DNA of 64,000 nt, from the NCBI GenBank assembly GCA_035384605.1, contig DAOOIV010000011.1, forward strand, positions 1-64,000, given 5' to 3'. Below the pieces are notes generated by a model. The model did not search any database. It was not told where the DNA came from and saw nothing but the letters and a program-made list of their open reading frames with translations. Positions 8,767 through 17,507 of this stretch are shown one piece after another. This stretch comes from Phycisphaerae bacterium (GTDB taxonomy: Bacteria > Planctomycetota > Phycisphaerae > UBA1845 > PWPN01). The stretch's first letter is position 1; the number at the start of each line of letters is the position of its first letter. A program made the position numbers and the translations under genes.

Positions 8767-10110
8767 TCAGTTGGCCGACCAGCCCAAGGCGTCCTGGTAG
8801 ATTTCGACGCATCTCTTGGCTGAGTCCGCCCAAGACAGCTTCTGGACTTCGATTCGTCCATGTTGCCGCAGCGTGTTCTGCAGTGACGGGTGCCGGAGGA
8901 CCGCGATGATCTTATTGGCCATCTCGTTGATGTCCCAGAAGTCGACTTTCAGCGCGTGGGTCAGGACTTCAGAGACTCCCGATTGCTTGCTGATGATCAC
9001 CGGCACATCGTTGGACATGGCTTCGAGCGGGGCGATGCCGAACGGTTCGGAGACGCTGGGCATGACGTAAAGATCGGCCATGCGAAAGACGCGCTCGACG
9101 TCGGGACCGCGGAGAAAGCCGGTAAACAGGACTTTGTGGCCGATTCCCAAGCCGGCGGCCATCTCGATGATGCCGCGAACCATGTCTCCCGAGCCGGCCA
9201 TGATAAAGCGGACGTTATCCATCACCTCCAGAACCTTCTTGGCGGCTCGGAGGAAATACTCAGGGCCTTTCTGCATGGTGATCCGGCCCAGGAAAAGAAC
9301 GAGCTTCTCGTTGCGGTCAATGGCGGTGGGGGTGATTCCCAGCGAATTGCCGTTGAGGTCGATAGCATTGTACACGACCTCAACGCGCTCGGGGGGCACG
9401 CCGTAGCGGGAAATGATGATGTTCCGGGTGAGATAGCTGACGGCGATGACCTTGGTCGCCATGTGCATGCCTTGGCGTTCGATGTCGTAGATTCGCTGGT
9501 TGACGTGCTCGCCGCTGCGGTCGAATTCCGTCGAGTGAACGTGCACCACCAGAGGCTTACCCGTTAGGGCTGCGACCGCAATACCCGCGCGGTAGGTCAT
9601 CCAGTCGTGGGCATGGACCACGTCGAACGTTTCCTGCATGGCCACTTGTGTTGCCAAGCGCGTGTATCGCTCGACCTCCGCGAACATGTCGCCTTCGTAC
9701 TGCCCGCCGCTGAAAGCAGGCTGCGTCGTGGCCGTACCGGCCAGCTTTGCAGCTTCTTCGCCAAGCCGCCCGACGGTTTCTCCCTTGGGTACCTTCAGGA
9801 ATCCTGAAGGCTGTCCCTGTCGGGAGGCGGCCAATGCCGCGGCCACCTGATAAGCGGACACACCGAACCCGGCATCGACCGTCCGGAAGAGGATGTTCTT
9901 AAATCCCTCGATGCGATACATGGATGAGCCGGCGCCCAGGGGGGTCAAGAGGGTAACGTGCGTCGCGAAGCTGGCCTCCACGGGTCGAGGCAGCACAAAC
10001 AGGACTTCCGTTCCGATCTCGCTCATACCTTTGGTCAGCCCGTAGCAGGCGGTACCCAATCCTCCAGAGATGAATGGAGGAAACTCCCAACCAAGCATCA
10101 GGACTCTCAT
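8767..10110 (-). CDS. Glycosyltransferase, glycogen-synthase-like (GT4/GT5 type)
   Basis: A 447-residue GT-B fold enzyme. The N-terminus (MLGWEFPPFISGGLGTACYG) is the glycogen/starch synthase-like opening with the glycine-rich ADP-sugar loop. VHAHDWMTY lies near 165. The C-terminal donor-binding half has LVLFLGRITMQKGPEYF and the EPFGIAPLEAMSNDVPVI signature with the conserved EX7E glutamates. It probably transfers a nucleotide-activated hexose to a glucan or envelope glycan in the cytoplasm. The GT5/GT4 split cannot be settled by eye. The start is supported by GGGAG about 10 bases upstream. No glycogen genes are adjacent. Confidence 0.85.
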   Translation of the reverse strand: MRVLMLGWEFPPFISGGLGTACYGLTKGMSEIGTEVLFVLPRPVEASFATHVTLLTPLGAGSSMYRIEGFKNILFRTVDAGFGVSAYQVAAALAASRQGQPSGFLKVPKGETVGRLGEEAAKLAGTATTQPAFSGGQYEGDMFAEVERYTRLATQVAMQETFDVVHAHDWMTYRAGIAVAALTGKPLVVHVHSTEFDRSGEHVNQRIYDIERQGMHMATKVIAVSYLTRNIIISRYGVPPERVEVVYNAIDLNGNSLGITPTAIDRNEKLVLFLGRITMQKGPEYFLRAAKKVLEVMDNVRFIMAGSGDMVRGIIEMAAGLGIGHKVLFTGFLRGPDVERVFRMADLYVMPSVSEPFGIAPLEAMSNDVPVIISKQSGVSEVLTHALKVDFWDINEMANKIIAVLRHPSLQNTLRQHGRIEVQKLSWADSAKRCVEIYQDALGWSAN

Positions 10111-10838
10111 GGCTCAGATACTCCCATCGGAGCGACAGGATCGTAGTTTTGGACCAACCTCACGCACGGAGCTTCAAACGCCCCAAACAGAAGGGACACG
10201 GGCAAGTGCGGGCCGACATCCTGTCCCTCGATTGAGAGACGAGTCTCATTCTCGAGGAAGACGCCGCAGCGCACGCGCCATGGTCCTCACTGTCCATGCT
10301 GCTACCGCGCCTGACAGCACACCCAAATGGCCCCGGCGTCGGCAGAACCTATCACCTCTATCCCCGCCGGTCTTGAGAGTCCCCGAACCTTCGCGCCATA
10401 TTAAGGTGCGCCTCGACGCTTCGGTCCGGTTTCGAGACAGCCGTGGGCAGGGAGCGCCGGATCGCGGCACCGCCCTTCTGGGCTGTTGTGCCGAGCCGCC
10501 TGGACGGTGGTGCTTGATCGGCCGCTCCGCAGTCCATCGACCGGAATAAGCATATCCCCGGTTCATCGGAGTGTCAAACGGTTGCCGCACAAAGTACGTC
10601 TGTTCTGAAGGTTGCCGATCGCGGTGAGCGTTGAAAGGACGGACATCCACGACATTCCATTCGCATCGGCGTCGCTTTGTCCGCTTCCCGGCTGTCAGGA
10701 CCTCGGGCGGGGGATAGCGGTTCGGAACGGACTGCGTTTTTTTCCAAAACCGGGTCGCGAGTTGTAGAATGACCTGCTGGGTTCGTTGGACGACTGAATT
10801 CACGGCGTGGCGCTGACCGCAACAGGGGGATAGGCCCT
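10111..10838. other. Long spacer, no gene seen
   Basis: 728 bases between the divergent glycosyltransferase and oxidoreductase genes. It should contain both promoters. A 185-codon minus frame (10246-10803) is arginine/proline-rich with no family features and I do not call it. A TAGAAT near 10765 could be the -10 for the oxidoreductase, with only a T-run as -35. Confidence 0.45.
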
Positions 10839-12158
10839 ATGGCAAGAGCAGGCTTGACCCGACGTGCGCTGCTTGGGAAATCGGCGGGGCTGGCAACTGT
10901 CGGATTAACGACACTTGATGCCCAGTCGGCCGAAAGATTGCTCGGTTCGAATGATCGCATTTCCGTTGGCATCGTCGGAGCCGGCAATCGGGGTCTGGCC
11001 TTAGCCAGGTGGATCAGCCAGCTCGCGACCGAGCAGAACGTTGAACTGACCGCCGTCTGCGACATCTGGAACCGCGCTCGTGACGCCGGGGCGGACTATA
11101 TTGAGGAACTTACGGGGCGCCGGCCGCGCAAGTGCAGGTATCTGGCTGAGATTTGCGACTTGGCAGACGTGGATGCCTTGGTCGTTGCGACTGCCGACTT
11201 CCAGCATGCCCCACATACCCGTCAAGCCGTTGAAGCGGGCAAGGACGTGTACGTAGAGAAGCCGTTCGGCTGTGATTTTGAGCAGATAAAGCTCGCGCGC
11301 GATGCAGCGAAGGCCCGGGGGCGGATTGTCCAGGCGGGTACCCAGGGTCGGGCGGAGGGTCTACCCTGGGCTGCCAGGGACTTCATCCGGAGCGGTAAGC
11401 TAGGAAAGGTTTCATTTGTGGAGGTGACGAATTCGCTCTTTGAACAGAGGTGGCGGATTCCCGGCTCGGAGACCTCGCTCAGCGAAAAGGACACGGACTG
11501 GAAAGAGTTTCTCTCGTATACGCCTGAGGTTCCTTTTGATGCTCGCAAGTACCGGGAGTTTCGGCTCTTTTGGCCCTATTCGACGGGGATCTTCTGTCAG
11601 TTCATGAGTCACGCGGTGGACTTGGTCAACTTAGTGCTGGATGACGTGCCGAAGGCCGCGATCGCGACCGGGGGGGTTCTTGTGTGGAAGGACGGCCGGT
11701 CCAATCCTGACACCGCCCACTGCTTGGTGGAGTACCTTGGCGGCTGCATTTTCAGCTACCACATGCGGCTGGGCAATTCGGCGAACGGGCGCACCCTGAC
11801 CTTTTACGGCACCAACGGAACCTTGGATTTGCATGCCGGAGTCGCTTATGGCGAGGGTGGCCTTGGCGAAGTGGTGATGAAGCCCGGGACGCATGGTGTG
11901 CCGGAGTTGACGGTTGTCGCCAACCGGCGACTTCCGGAGCGGAGGCAGGGGGGAGTCATGTTGAAGGCCGAGCCGGACGGCGATCACATGGTGGATTTCT
12001 TCGAATGCGTCCGTTCGCGGAAGCAGCCCCGGGCCTCGATCGACGCTGCGTTCTATCACGCCCTGGCTACAACGATGGCCGGCATGTCTCTGCGACTCAA
12101 GACGCGGATCGAATACGACATGACCACTGACACACTCCTGCCGTTGAACACGCCGTAG
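10839..12158 (+). CDS. Tat-exported Gfo/Idh/MocA family oxidoreductase
   Basis: A 439-residue NAD(P)-dependent oxidoreductase. A twin-arginine-like leader (LTRRALLGKSAGLATVG, residues 5-21) precedes the Rossmann motif VGIVGAGNRGLALAR (about 45-60). The family EKP triad is present as VYVEKPFGCDF. The C-terminal alpha/beta substrate domain is complete and the length is typical for the exported planctomycete subgroup. These enzymes usually act on sugars or cyclitols; the substrate here cannot be told. The ribosome site AGGGGG lies about 10 bases upstream of the ATG. The gene is monocistronic and convergent with the kinase gene. Confidence 0.87.
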   Translation: MARAGLTRRALLGKSAGLATVGLTTLDAQSAERLLGSNDRISVGIVGAGNRGLALARWISQLATEQNVELTAVCDIWNRARDAGADYIEELTGRRPRKCRYLAEICDLADVDALVVATADFQHAPHTRQAVEAGKDVYVEKPFGCDFEQIKLARDAAKARGRIVQAGTQGRAEGLPWAARDFIRSGKLGKVSFVEVTNSLFEQRWRIPGSETSLSEKDTDWKEFLSYTPEVPFDARKYREFRLFWPYSTGIFCQFMSHAVDLVNLVLDDVPKAAIATGGVLVWKDGRSNPDTAHCLVEYLGGCIFSYHMRLGNSANGRTLTFYGTNGTLDLHAGVAYGEGGLGEVVMKPGTHGVPELTVVANRRLPERRQGGVMLKAEPDGDHMVDFFECVRSRKQPRASIDAAFYHALATTMAGMSLRLKTRIEYDMTTDTLLPLNTP

Positions 12159-12247
12159 CTCTTTGCCGGTTGTCTTGCCCTGTTTGAATGCCGTGGCGCA
12201 CCGGTATCCGCGCAGCCGCCTGGTTTGCGTGAGGTTGGACAGCATCT

Positions 12248-13912
12248 CTACTCCATCGTGGAGTAGGTCTCTTCGCTTTCGCGGGTGAGTTCCTGAACCG
12301 GCAAGCGGATGATGAACGCGGTTCCTTCGCCGACGCGGCTGTCGACGACGATCCGCCCGTGGTGCTCGCGGACGATCTTGCGAGCCACCGCCAGCCCGAG
12401 GCCGGTGCCGCCATGCCCCTTGGTCGATTTGAACGGCTCAAAAATCTCCTCGATCTGGTCATGTTCGATGCCGGGCCCGTTGTCCGAAATGATCAGATCC
12501 GCGATGCCGGTCTCGGTATTGAACCGCGTGCTGACGGTGACCACGCCTTCTCCTGGTGTGACGGCCTCAATGGCGTTGTTGATGATATTGAGGGCCACCT
12601 GATGCATTCCGTCGGCGTCCACCGGAATCGGGGGCAGTGACTCTTCGAGCTGGACCTTGAGGACGACCTTATGTTCCTGGGCCTTTTTCTGCACCAGCGA
12701 CAAGGCGTCCTGAACGATCTTGTTGAAGTTCGTCTGGCGAAGGTTGGGTTCGCGCTGCTTGCTGAAGGCAAGCATGTTGGTGGTCAGGCCGAGGATCCGG
12801 TCGAGGTTGCGGTTGACGATCTCCCAGCCCTTGCTCACCGTTTCCAGGTCGGGCCTGGCGAGGCCGATATCAACCAAGTCAGCCCCGCTTTGGATGCCTT
12901 GCAGGATGTTCTTGATATAGTGCGACAGATAGGCGACGGTTTCGCCAGTGGCGGCGAGGCGGGCGGTTTGCATCTGCTGCTGTACCAGCCGGACGTTCTG
13001 GATGGCCAGGCCGGTCATCTGGCCGATGGCGCTCATGAGCCGAAGCTGCTCTTCGGTGTAGGTGTGGGTGGTGGCCGTGCTGTCGATGTGGATGACCCCA
13101 AGCAGAAGGTCCCGCACCATGATGGGGGCGCAGATCACCGAGTGCAGCCCGAAATCGTGGATGCTGTCCTGGCCGGCATCGGTGGCGAACCGCGAGTCGG
13201 TCATGGCATTCGTGCACAGGACGGCAGCGCGGTGTTCGAGGACGTGCTTAATGATCCGGTGCGACGTGGTGATCTTCTGTTTGCGGGCCCGCACGCCGCG
13301 GCGATACCGCACCACGTGCGGCACCAGCTCCTCTCCCTTCTTGTCGTAAAGGAGAATGAAGCCGCGGTCGATCGGAAGCTCCTCACCGATCACGTCCATC
13401 ACGCGTTCCAGCAGTTGATCAGGGTCGATGATGACGCCGATGGCGCTGGTCAGCTCCGACATCACGCGCCAGGCACGGGCGGCGTCAGCCAGTTCAGGGC
13501 CGGCGATGATAATGGAATCGTCGGCTCCCACGCTGGCAAGGATGGCCGAGTCCATGTTGAGGTCGCTGGTATTCAGGTCGATCATGTCGGACGGAATACT
13601 GGATCCGCTGAGCTTTTCCATCGACTGATCGCCGCTGTAGATGATGAGCGTCGAGCCGAGCTTGATCTGATCGCCGTGCTTGAGACGAACCGGGTCGCGA
13701 ACGCGCACGCCGTTGACGTATGTTCCGTTGGCGCTTTGCAGGTCGACCAGGACCCAACTGCCGTCTTCCGGGCGGACTTCCGCGTGGCGGCGCGACACGG
13801 TCCGGTCCGACAGCGGGATCTGGTCGCCCTTGCGGCCGATAACCGCGGACTCGCTCATTACTCGGAAGGTGCGTCCTTTGTCGGGTCCCTGAAGGACCAG
13901 AAACGTCGCCAC
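12248..13912 (-). CDS. FHA-GAF-histidine kinase
   Basis: A cytosolic sensor kinase of about 554 residues. An FHA phosphothreonine-binding domain comes first (about 20-95: VIGRKGDQIPLSDRTVSRRH and SANGTYVNG). A GAF domain follows (about 150-310), then a phosphoacceptor helix with H in LSHYIKNILQG, and an HATPase_c domain with N-box NIINNAIEAV, G1 DNGPGIE and G2 GGTGLGLAVARKI. There is no transmembrane segment. I choose the GTG at 13912 because AGGAG sits 6 bases before it; a TTG at 13918 directly abuts that AGGAG. No response regulator is adjacent. The FHA domain suggests cross-talk with Ser/Thr kinases, which is inference. Confidence 0.9.
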   Translation of the reverse strand: MATFLVLQGPDKGRTFRVMSESAVIGRKGDQIPLSDRTVSRRHAEVRPEDGSWVLVDLQSANGTYVNGVRVRDPVRLKHGDQIKLGSTLIIYSGDQSMEKLSGSSIPSDMIDLNTSDLNMDSAILASVGADDSIIIAGPELADAARAWRVMSELTSAIGVIIDPDQLLERVMDVIGEELPIDRGFILLYDKKGEELVPHVVRYRRGVRARKQKITTSHRIIKHVLEHRAAVLCTNAMTDSRFATDAGQDSIHDFGLHSVICAPIMVRDLLLGVIHIDSTATTHTYTEEQLRLMSAIGQMTGLAIQNVRLVQQQMQTARLAATGETVAYLSHYIKNILQGIQSGADLVDIGLARPDLETVSKGWEIVNRNLDRILGLTTNMLAFSKQREPNLRQTNFNKIVQDALSLVQKKAQEHKVVLKVQLEESLPPIPVDADGMHQVALNIINNAIEAVTPGEGVVTVSTRFNTETGIADLIISDNGPGIEHDQIEEIFEPFKSTKGHGGTGLGLAVARKIVREHHGRIVVDSRVGEGTAFIIRLPVQELTRESEETYSTME

Positions 13913-14436
13913 GATCAACTCCTGACCACAATCAGCTTCGCACTATGTGCGATCCTCGACTTTTTCCTGAAGGCGCCAAGGCCTTCGGTCGCCGGCCTGA
14001 CCCCGCAACCCGCCGTGGGCTTCTCGCGGCGGACGCGGAACCCGAGAACCAACTTCATGACTCCGCCAAGACCGAAGTAGCTCGCGCCCGAAGGGACGAA
14101 GAAAGGCGGTCACTGCCCGGTCCGCTACAGGTCGGCATCAGCGACCTTCCATCTTGATTCTATTCTTTGAATCGGGGCAGTCAAATGGGCCAACCGCCGT
14201 GTCTGGGGGGCGGGGGTCGGTGACAGCGCGGACGACTCTTTCAGAATGTCCGAGCTTGAATGAGCGGCCAAGCCGCCAAGCGGTCAACACCGCACGGGAA
14301 CCGCTCCCTTGCAGCTTGGTCAGCGGGCCGCGCCGGGCAGGCACGGGCGTGTTGCCGAACGAGGGTCCCGGTTCTGAAAGTACCCTCAGGTTTCCCTCGG
14401 CCAAGCCGTCGGAAAAGTGGCGATGCGTGTGGTCAA
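13913..14436. other. Leader and promoter region of the FHA kinase gene
   Basis: 524 bases with no gene. It contains the minus-strand promoter at 14157-14184, which leaves a leader of about 235 bases before the kinase start. I see no known riboswitch. Confidence 0.5.
14157..14184 (-). promoter_or_regulatory. Sigma70-type promoter, probably of the FHA kinase gene
   Basis: On the minus strand TTGACT (14184-14179), 16-base spacer, TAGAAT (14162-14157); each hexamer matches consensus at 5 of 6. The transcription start would be near 14149, far (about 235 bases) from the kinase start codon. Confidence 0.5.
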
Positions 14437-15366
14437 CTAGCCGGCCGGGGCGGTCGTGAGGCTCGGGAGAGTGATGCCGAGTTGAGGGAAGCCATAGAGA
14501 ATGGCCCAGGCCGAGAGCACCCAGAGCAGAACGGCCGCCAGAAAGGGGGCGTCCTTAAGGATCAGGTCGGTTGGTCCCGTTCCCTTGCCCAGCTCGATCA
14601 GCATCGCATAGCGGTAGACGCCGTAGACCACCAGCGGCAGCGTGTAGATGAGGTTCTGCTTGGTGGCCTCGAAAGGCGACTTTCTCGTGGTGTCGAGCGT
14701 GTACAGGAGAAAGGTGATGATAGTTACGCCCGCGGAGGTGCTCAACAGGTGGGTGAGCAAATCCGGCGTGTACCGGACGAGGAGGGGCCGGTGGCCGCGC
14801 ATGGCGTGGCTGTTGTCGATCATCGCTACCTCGCAGCGTCTCTTGCCGAATCCAAGGAACAGGCAGAGCATGAACGTGCATGTGAGCAGCCAGGGCGATA
14901 CCTCGACGCTGATGGCTTCCGCACCGCCGATGGCCCGGAGAACGAACAGCATGGCGATGACGATGACGTCCAGCAACATCCGGTGCTTGAGAGCCACGGA
15001 ATACGTCCAGCTCAAGGCCAAGTAGATGCCCACGGTCAACCAGAATGCTGGTGGAAGGGTCAACCAACACAAGATGACGCACAGGGCAACCAACACCGCA
15101 ACCATGGCGGATGCCGAGGCCACGGATACGGTCCCACAGGCCAACGGGCGATCTTTCTTGGTGGGGTGGAGACGGTCGCGCTTGCGATCGAGGATGTCGT
15201 TTAACACATAGCCGGCCGAGGAAGCCAGACAGAACGTTACGAAGGCCAAGAGCGAGAGCATCACCGCCTGGCGGTTTTCCAACTGCTTGCCGAACAGCAA
15301 TGCGGCGAAAACGAAGACGTTCTTGATCCAATCGGCGGGCCGCAGTAGCCGGATGTAGTTGACCAT
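14437..15366 (-). CDS. UbiA-family prenyltransferase, decaprenyl-phosphate phosphoribosyltransferase-like
   Basis: An integral membrane protein of 309 residues from ATG 15366; upstream in-frame residues are arginine-rich and not family-like. The first Asp-rich motif NDILDRKRDRLHPTKKDRP follows the opening IRLLRPADWIKNVFVFAAL, which is characteristic of the DPPR-synthase branch. Those enzymes join decaprenyl phosphate to PRPP for arabinofuranose donors. About eight hydrophobic helices are visible. The usual partners DprE1/DprE2 are not in the window, so the product is uncertain. There is no clear ribosome site before the start. Confidence 0.82.
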   Translation of the reverse strand: MVNYIRLLRPADWIKNVFVFAALLFGKQLENRQAVMLSLLAFVTFCLASSAGYVLNDILDRKRDRLHPTKKDRPLACGTVSVASASAMVAVLVALCVILCWLTLPPAFWLTVGIYLALSWTYSVALKHRMLLDVIVIAMLFVLRAIGGAEAISVEVSPWLLTCTFMLCLFLGFGKRRCEVAMIDNSHAMRGHRPLLVRYTPDLLTHLLSTSAGVTIITFLLYTLDTTRKSPFEATKQNLIYTLPLVVYGVYRYAMLIELGKGTGPTDLILKDAPFLAAVLLWVLSAWAILYGFPQLGITLPSLTTAPAG

Positions 15367-15648
15367 GGCAAGTAGTGTAGAAACCGGCAGGCTGGATGCA
15401 ACTTTTCTGTGGTCGGGAAAACGCGAAAGGCCGTGTGGCTTGTGTTGCCACCGGCCTTTCGGTACTTCTCTCCTTCGAGTTGACTCTGGCCGGGGCATTT
15501 CCCCCGCACCCCGGCTATCCGCCGTGCCGACCGCTCTCCCCTCTTGGGCCGGCAAGACGGCAGCACCCCTCCGGAAAGCAAGCCTGTCTGGTCCCCATTT
15601 CCGCCGGTCTCGGCTTGGCTTGAACGCCTGCCGGCTACCGGAACGCGC

Positions 15649-17061
15649 CTATTTCAGCAAGTTCAACACGCTTCTGGCCTGAGAATTCGCGATGCTCAGG
15701 AGCGAGACAGCCGCCTCCATGACAATATTCTGGCGTTCGAGTGTCGCCAGTTCGAGGGCGTAGTCGGTATCCCCGATCCGGCCGGCGGCGTCGGACAGCT
15801 CTTCCTTGGCTACGTTCAAAGCGTTTAGCGTTGATCCGATCTGGTATTTGTTGAACCCGCCGATGCGGCCGGCCATGACCGCAACCTGTTGACCGGCTTC
15901 CTTGGCGATAGCGAGCGCCTTACTGCCTGAGGCGATCAGGGAGTTTGCACCTCCGCTCTTGAGCGAGCTGAGGTATCCCAGATCGGCCCGGCCCAGTTCA
16001 TAGGTGTTCATTCCCTGGAGGCCAAGGGCAGTCCGCGAGTTGAGATCCGTTCCCAGCCTGAAGACGGCGCCTCCGCCGATCACCGTGACGGTATGGGTGT
16101 CGGGCGTGTCGTCGTTGAGCGTGAAGCTGAGGCTAAGTCCATTTCCGTTGTAGTAAACCTCGGTGCCGGAGGCCATCGCGCTCTGACCGTTGATGCTGAC
16201 CACCGCATCCGAGCCGGTGACCTTCGTCGTGCCGCCGTTGGTGACCATGGCTTGGGGCCCGGAGATGACCGAGACGGTGACGAAGGCTTCCGAGCCCTTT
16301 TCGGTGGATGCATAGGTAAGCCTGCCGCTGTCGCCGGCGAAGGCGCTGACGCCCGTCGTTTCTTTCTCGGCGTTGATGGCCGCCAGGATGGCGGCGCTGT
16401 CCGATCCGCTGGTCAGCGTGATGACGGCTGTTCCGAGCTTGCCGGTCACCTGGATGACGGCGTCACCTGACAAAGCGCTTGCCAGATTATATCCGGTTGA
16501 CGAATTCGAAAAGGCAAAAGCGGCCGCGGTGCTGATCGTGACGCTCAGGGATATGTTTCCCGTCACGCTCGGGTTGCGGCTGTGGACCTTGATATCCTTG
16601 ATCGCGTCGGCGTCATCGGTTGTGGCATTGATGCGGTTTTCACCATTAAAGATCTTCTGCCCGTTGAACTCGGCGTTGTTGACCAGTCGATCGATGGCCT
16701 CGATGTTTGCATCAATCTGGGCCTGGTACGCGGCCTTTTCCTCGGTGGTCACCGTCGAGCCCTGTGCGGCCACCACGAGTCCCTCAATTTCGGCCGTCAG
16801 TTTGCCGATTTCCATCAGAGTGCTGTCTGCGACATTCAAGAATGACTGATTCCTCGTGTTAACGCTGATGGCGGCGTCGACGGACGCAAGTTCGGAACGT
16901 AACGAGTTCAGGGCGATGAGCCCGGCCGGGTCATCGGCGCCACGATTGATGCGCCGGCCTGTCGAAAGCCGGGCCATGGTCACGGCTCGCTCGGACTCCA
17001 GGCGGTTCATGGTGTGGAGGAGTTGATAGAGCCCCGCGTTGGAACCAATGGTCATGGACAT
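15649..17061 (-). CDS. Flagellin
   Basis: A 470-residue filament subunit. The conserved D0/D1 N-terminus is SMTIGSN...LLHTMNRLESERAV...LSTGRRINRGADDPAGL, and the C-terminus ends TLERQNIVMEAAVSLLSIANSQARSVLNLL. The centre (about 150-390) is a variable, Ser/Thr/Gly-rich surface domain. The start at 17061 follows from family alignment; GGGGA lies about 10 bases upstream. An AT-rich patch at 17281-17312 is the likely promoter area, though no clear sigma28 site is seen. No other flagellar gene is nearby. Confidence 0.93.
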   Translation of the reverse strand: MSMTIGSNAGLYQLLHTMNRLESERAVTMARLSTGRRINRGADDPAGLIALNSLRSELASVDAAISVNTRNQSFLNVADSTLMEIGKLTAEIEGLVVAAQGSTVTTEEKAAYQAQIDANIEAIDRLVNNAEFNGQKIFNGENRINATTDDADAIKDIKVHSRNPSVTGNISLSVTISTAAAFAFSNSSTGYNLASALSGDAVIQVTGKLGTAVITLTSGSDSAAILAAINAEKETTGVSAFAGDSGRLTYASTEKGSEAFVTVSVISGPQAMVTNGGTTKVTGSDAVVSINGQSAMASGTEVYYNGNGLSLSFTLNDDTPDTHTVTVIGGGAVFRLGTDLNSRTALGLQGMNTYELGRADLGYLSSLKSGGANSLIASGSKALAIAKEAGQQVAVMAGRIGGFNKYQIGSTLNALNVAKEELSDAAGRIGDTDYALELATLERQNIVMEAAVSLLSIANSQARSVLNLLK

Positions 17062-17507
17062 TGCTTCGTTTCCCCATTTAATGGCGCGCAAAGGGTAGCC
17101 CTGGCCGGGGCGGACCGCTTGAGCGCGCGTCGCCGTCCCCGCCGTCGCTGTCTCACCCTTCCCGGCCGGAGGCGAGCGGACGTTCCGCCCGTGACCCGAG
17201 CCGGTTTTCGCGTGCACTTGTCCCGACGATCGACTTGCCGACTGTCGGCCGGCCGGTCGAAACGTCGCCCCAACCGTAAGATATAATTTTGCGGTCCGGA
17301 ATCTTTTTTTGAGGAAGGGGACTCTGGTCGTCATATCTCATTGTTGGGTAATGGGTTATGACTTCAGAAGACCGGGGCTGCCAGAGGTCCGCATTCTCGG
17401 GTTTTTGCTAAAGTCACTTGACTTGGGAAACGAGCCGGTTCTGATCGCCCGTGGCGAGCGGGCGAGCTGGGATGGGAGAGGGGCGTGGGCGATTGTCGGC
17501 GGTTTTT
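17062..17507. other. Flagellin leader and upstream region, no gene seen
   Basis: 446 bases between the flagellin start and the stop of the thioredoxin-fusion gene, both on the minus strand. It contains an AT-rich island (17281-17312) unlike its surroundings. Confidence 0.4.

Noticed and set aside
10246..10803. 185-codon minus-strand frame in the long spacer
   Set aside because: Arg/Pro-rich composition, no ribosome site, no recognisable domain.
12671..14080. 469-codon plus-strand frame
   Set aside because: Antisense to the FHA-GAF kinase.
17281..17312. Sigma28 promoter for flagellin
   Set aside because: Only about half of the -10 consensus positions match at the allowed spacing; kept as an AT-rich patch only.
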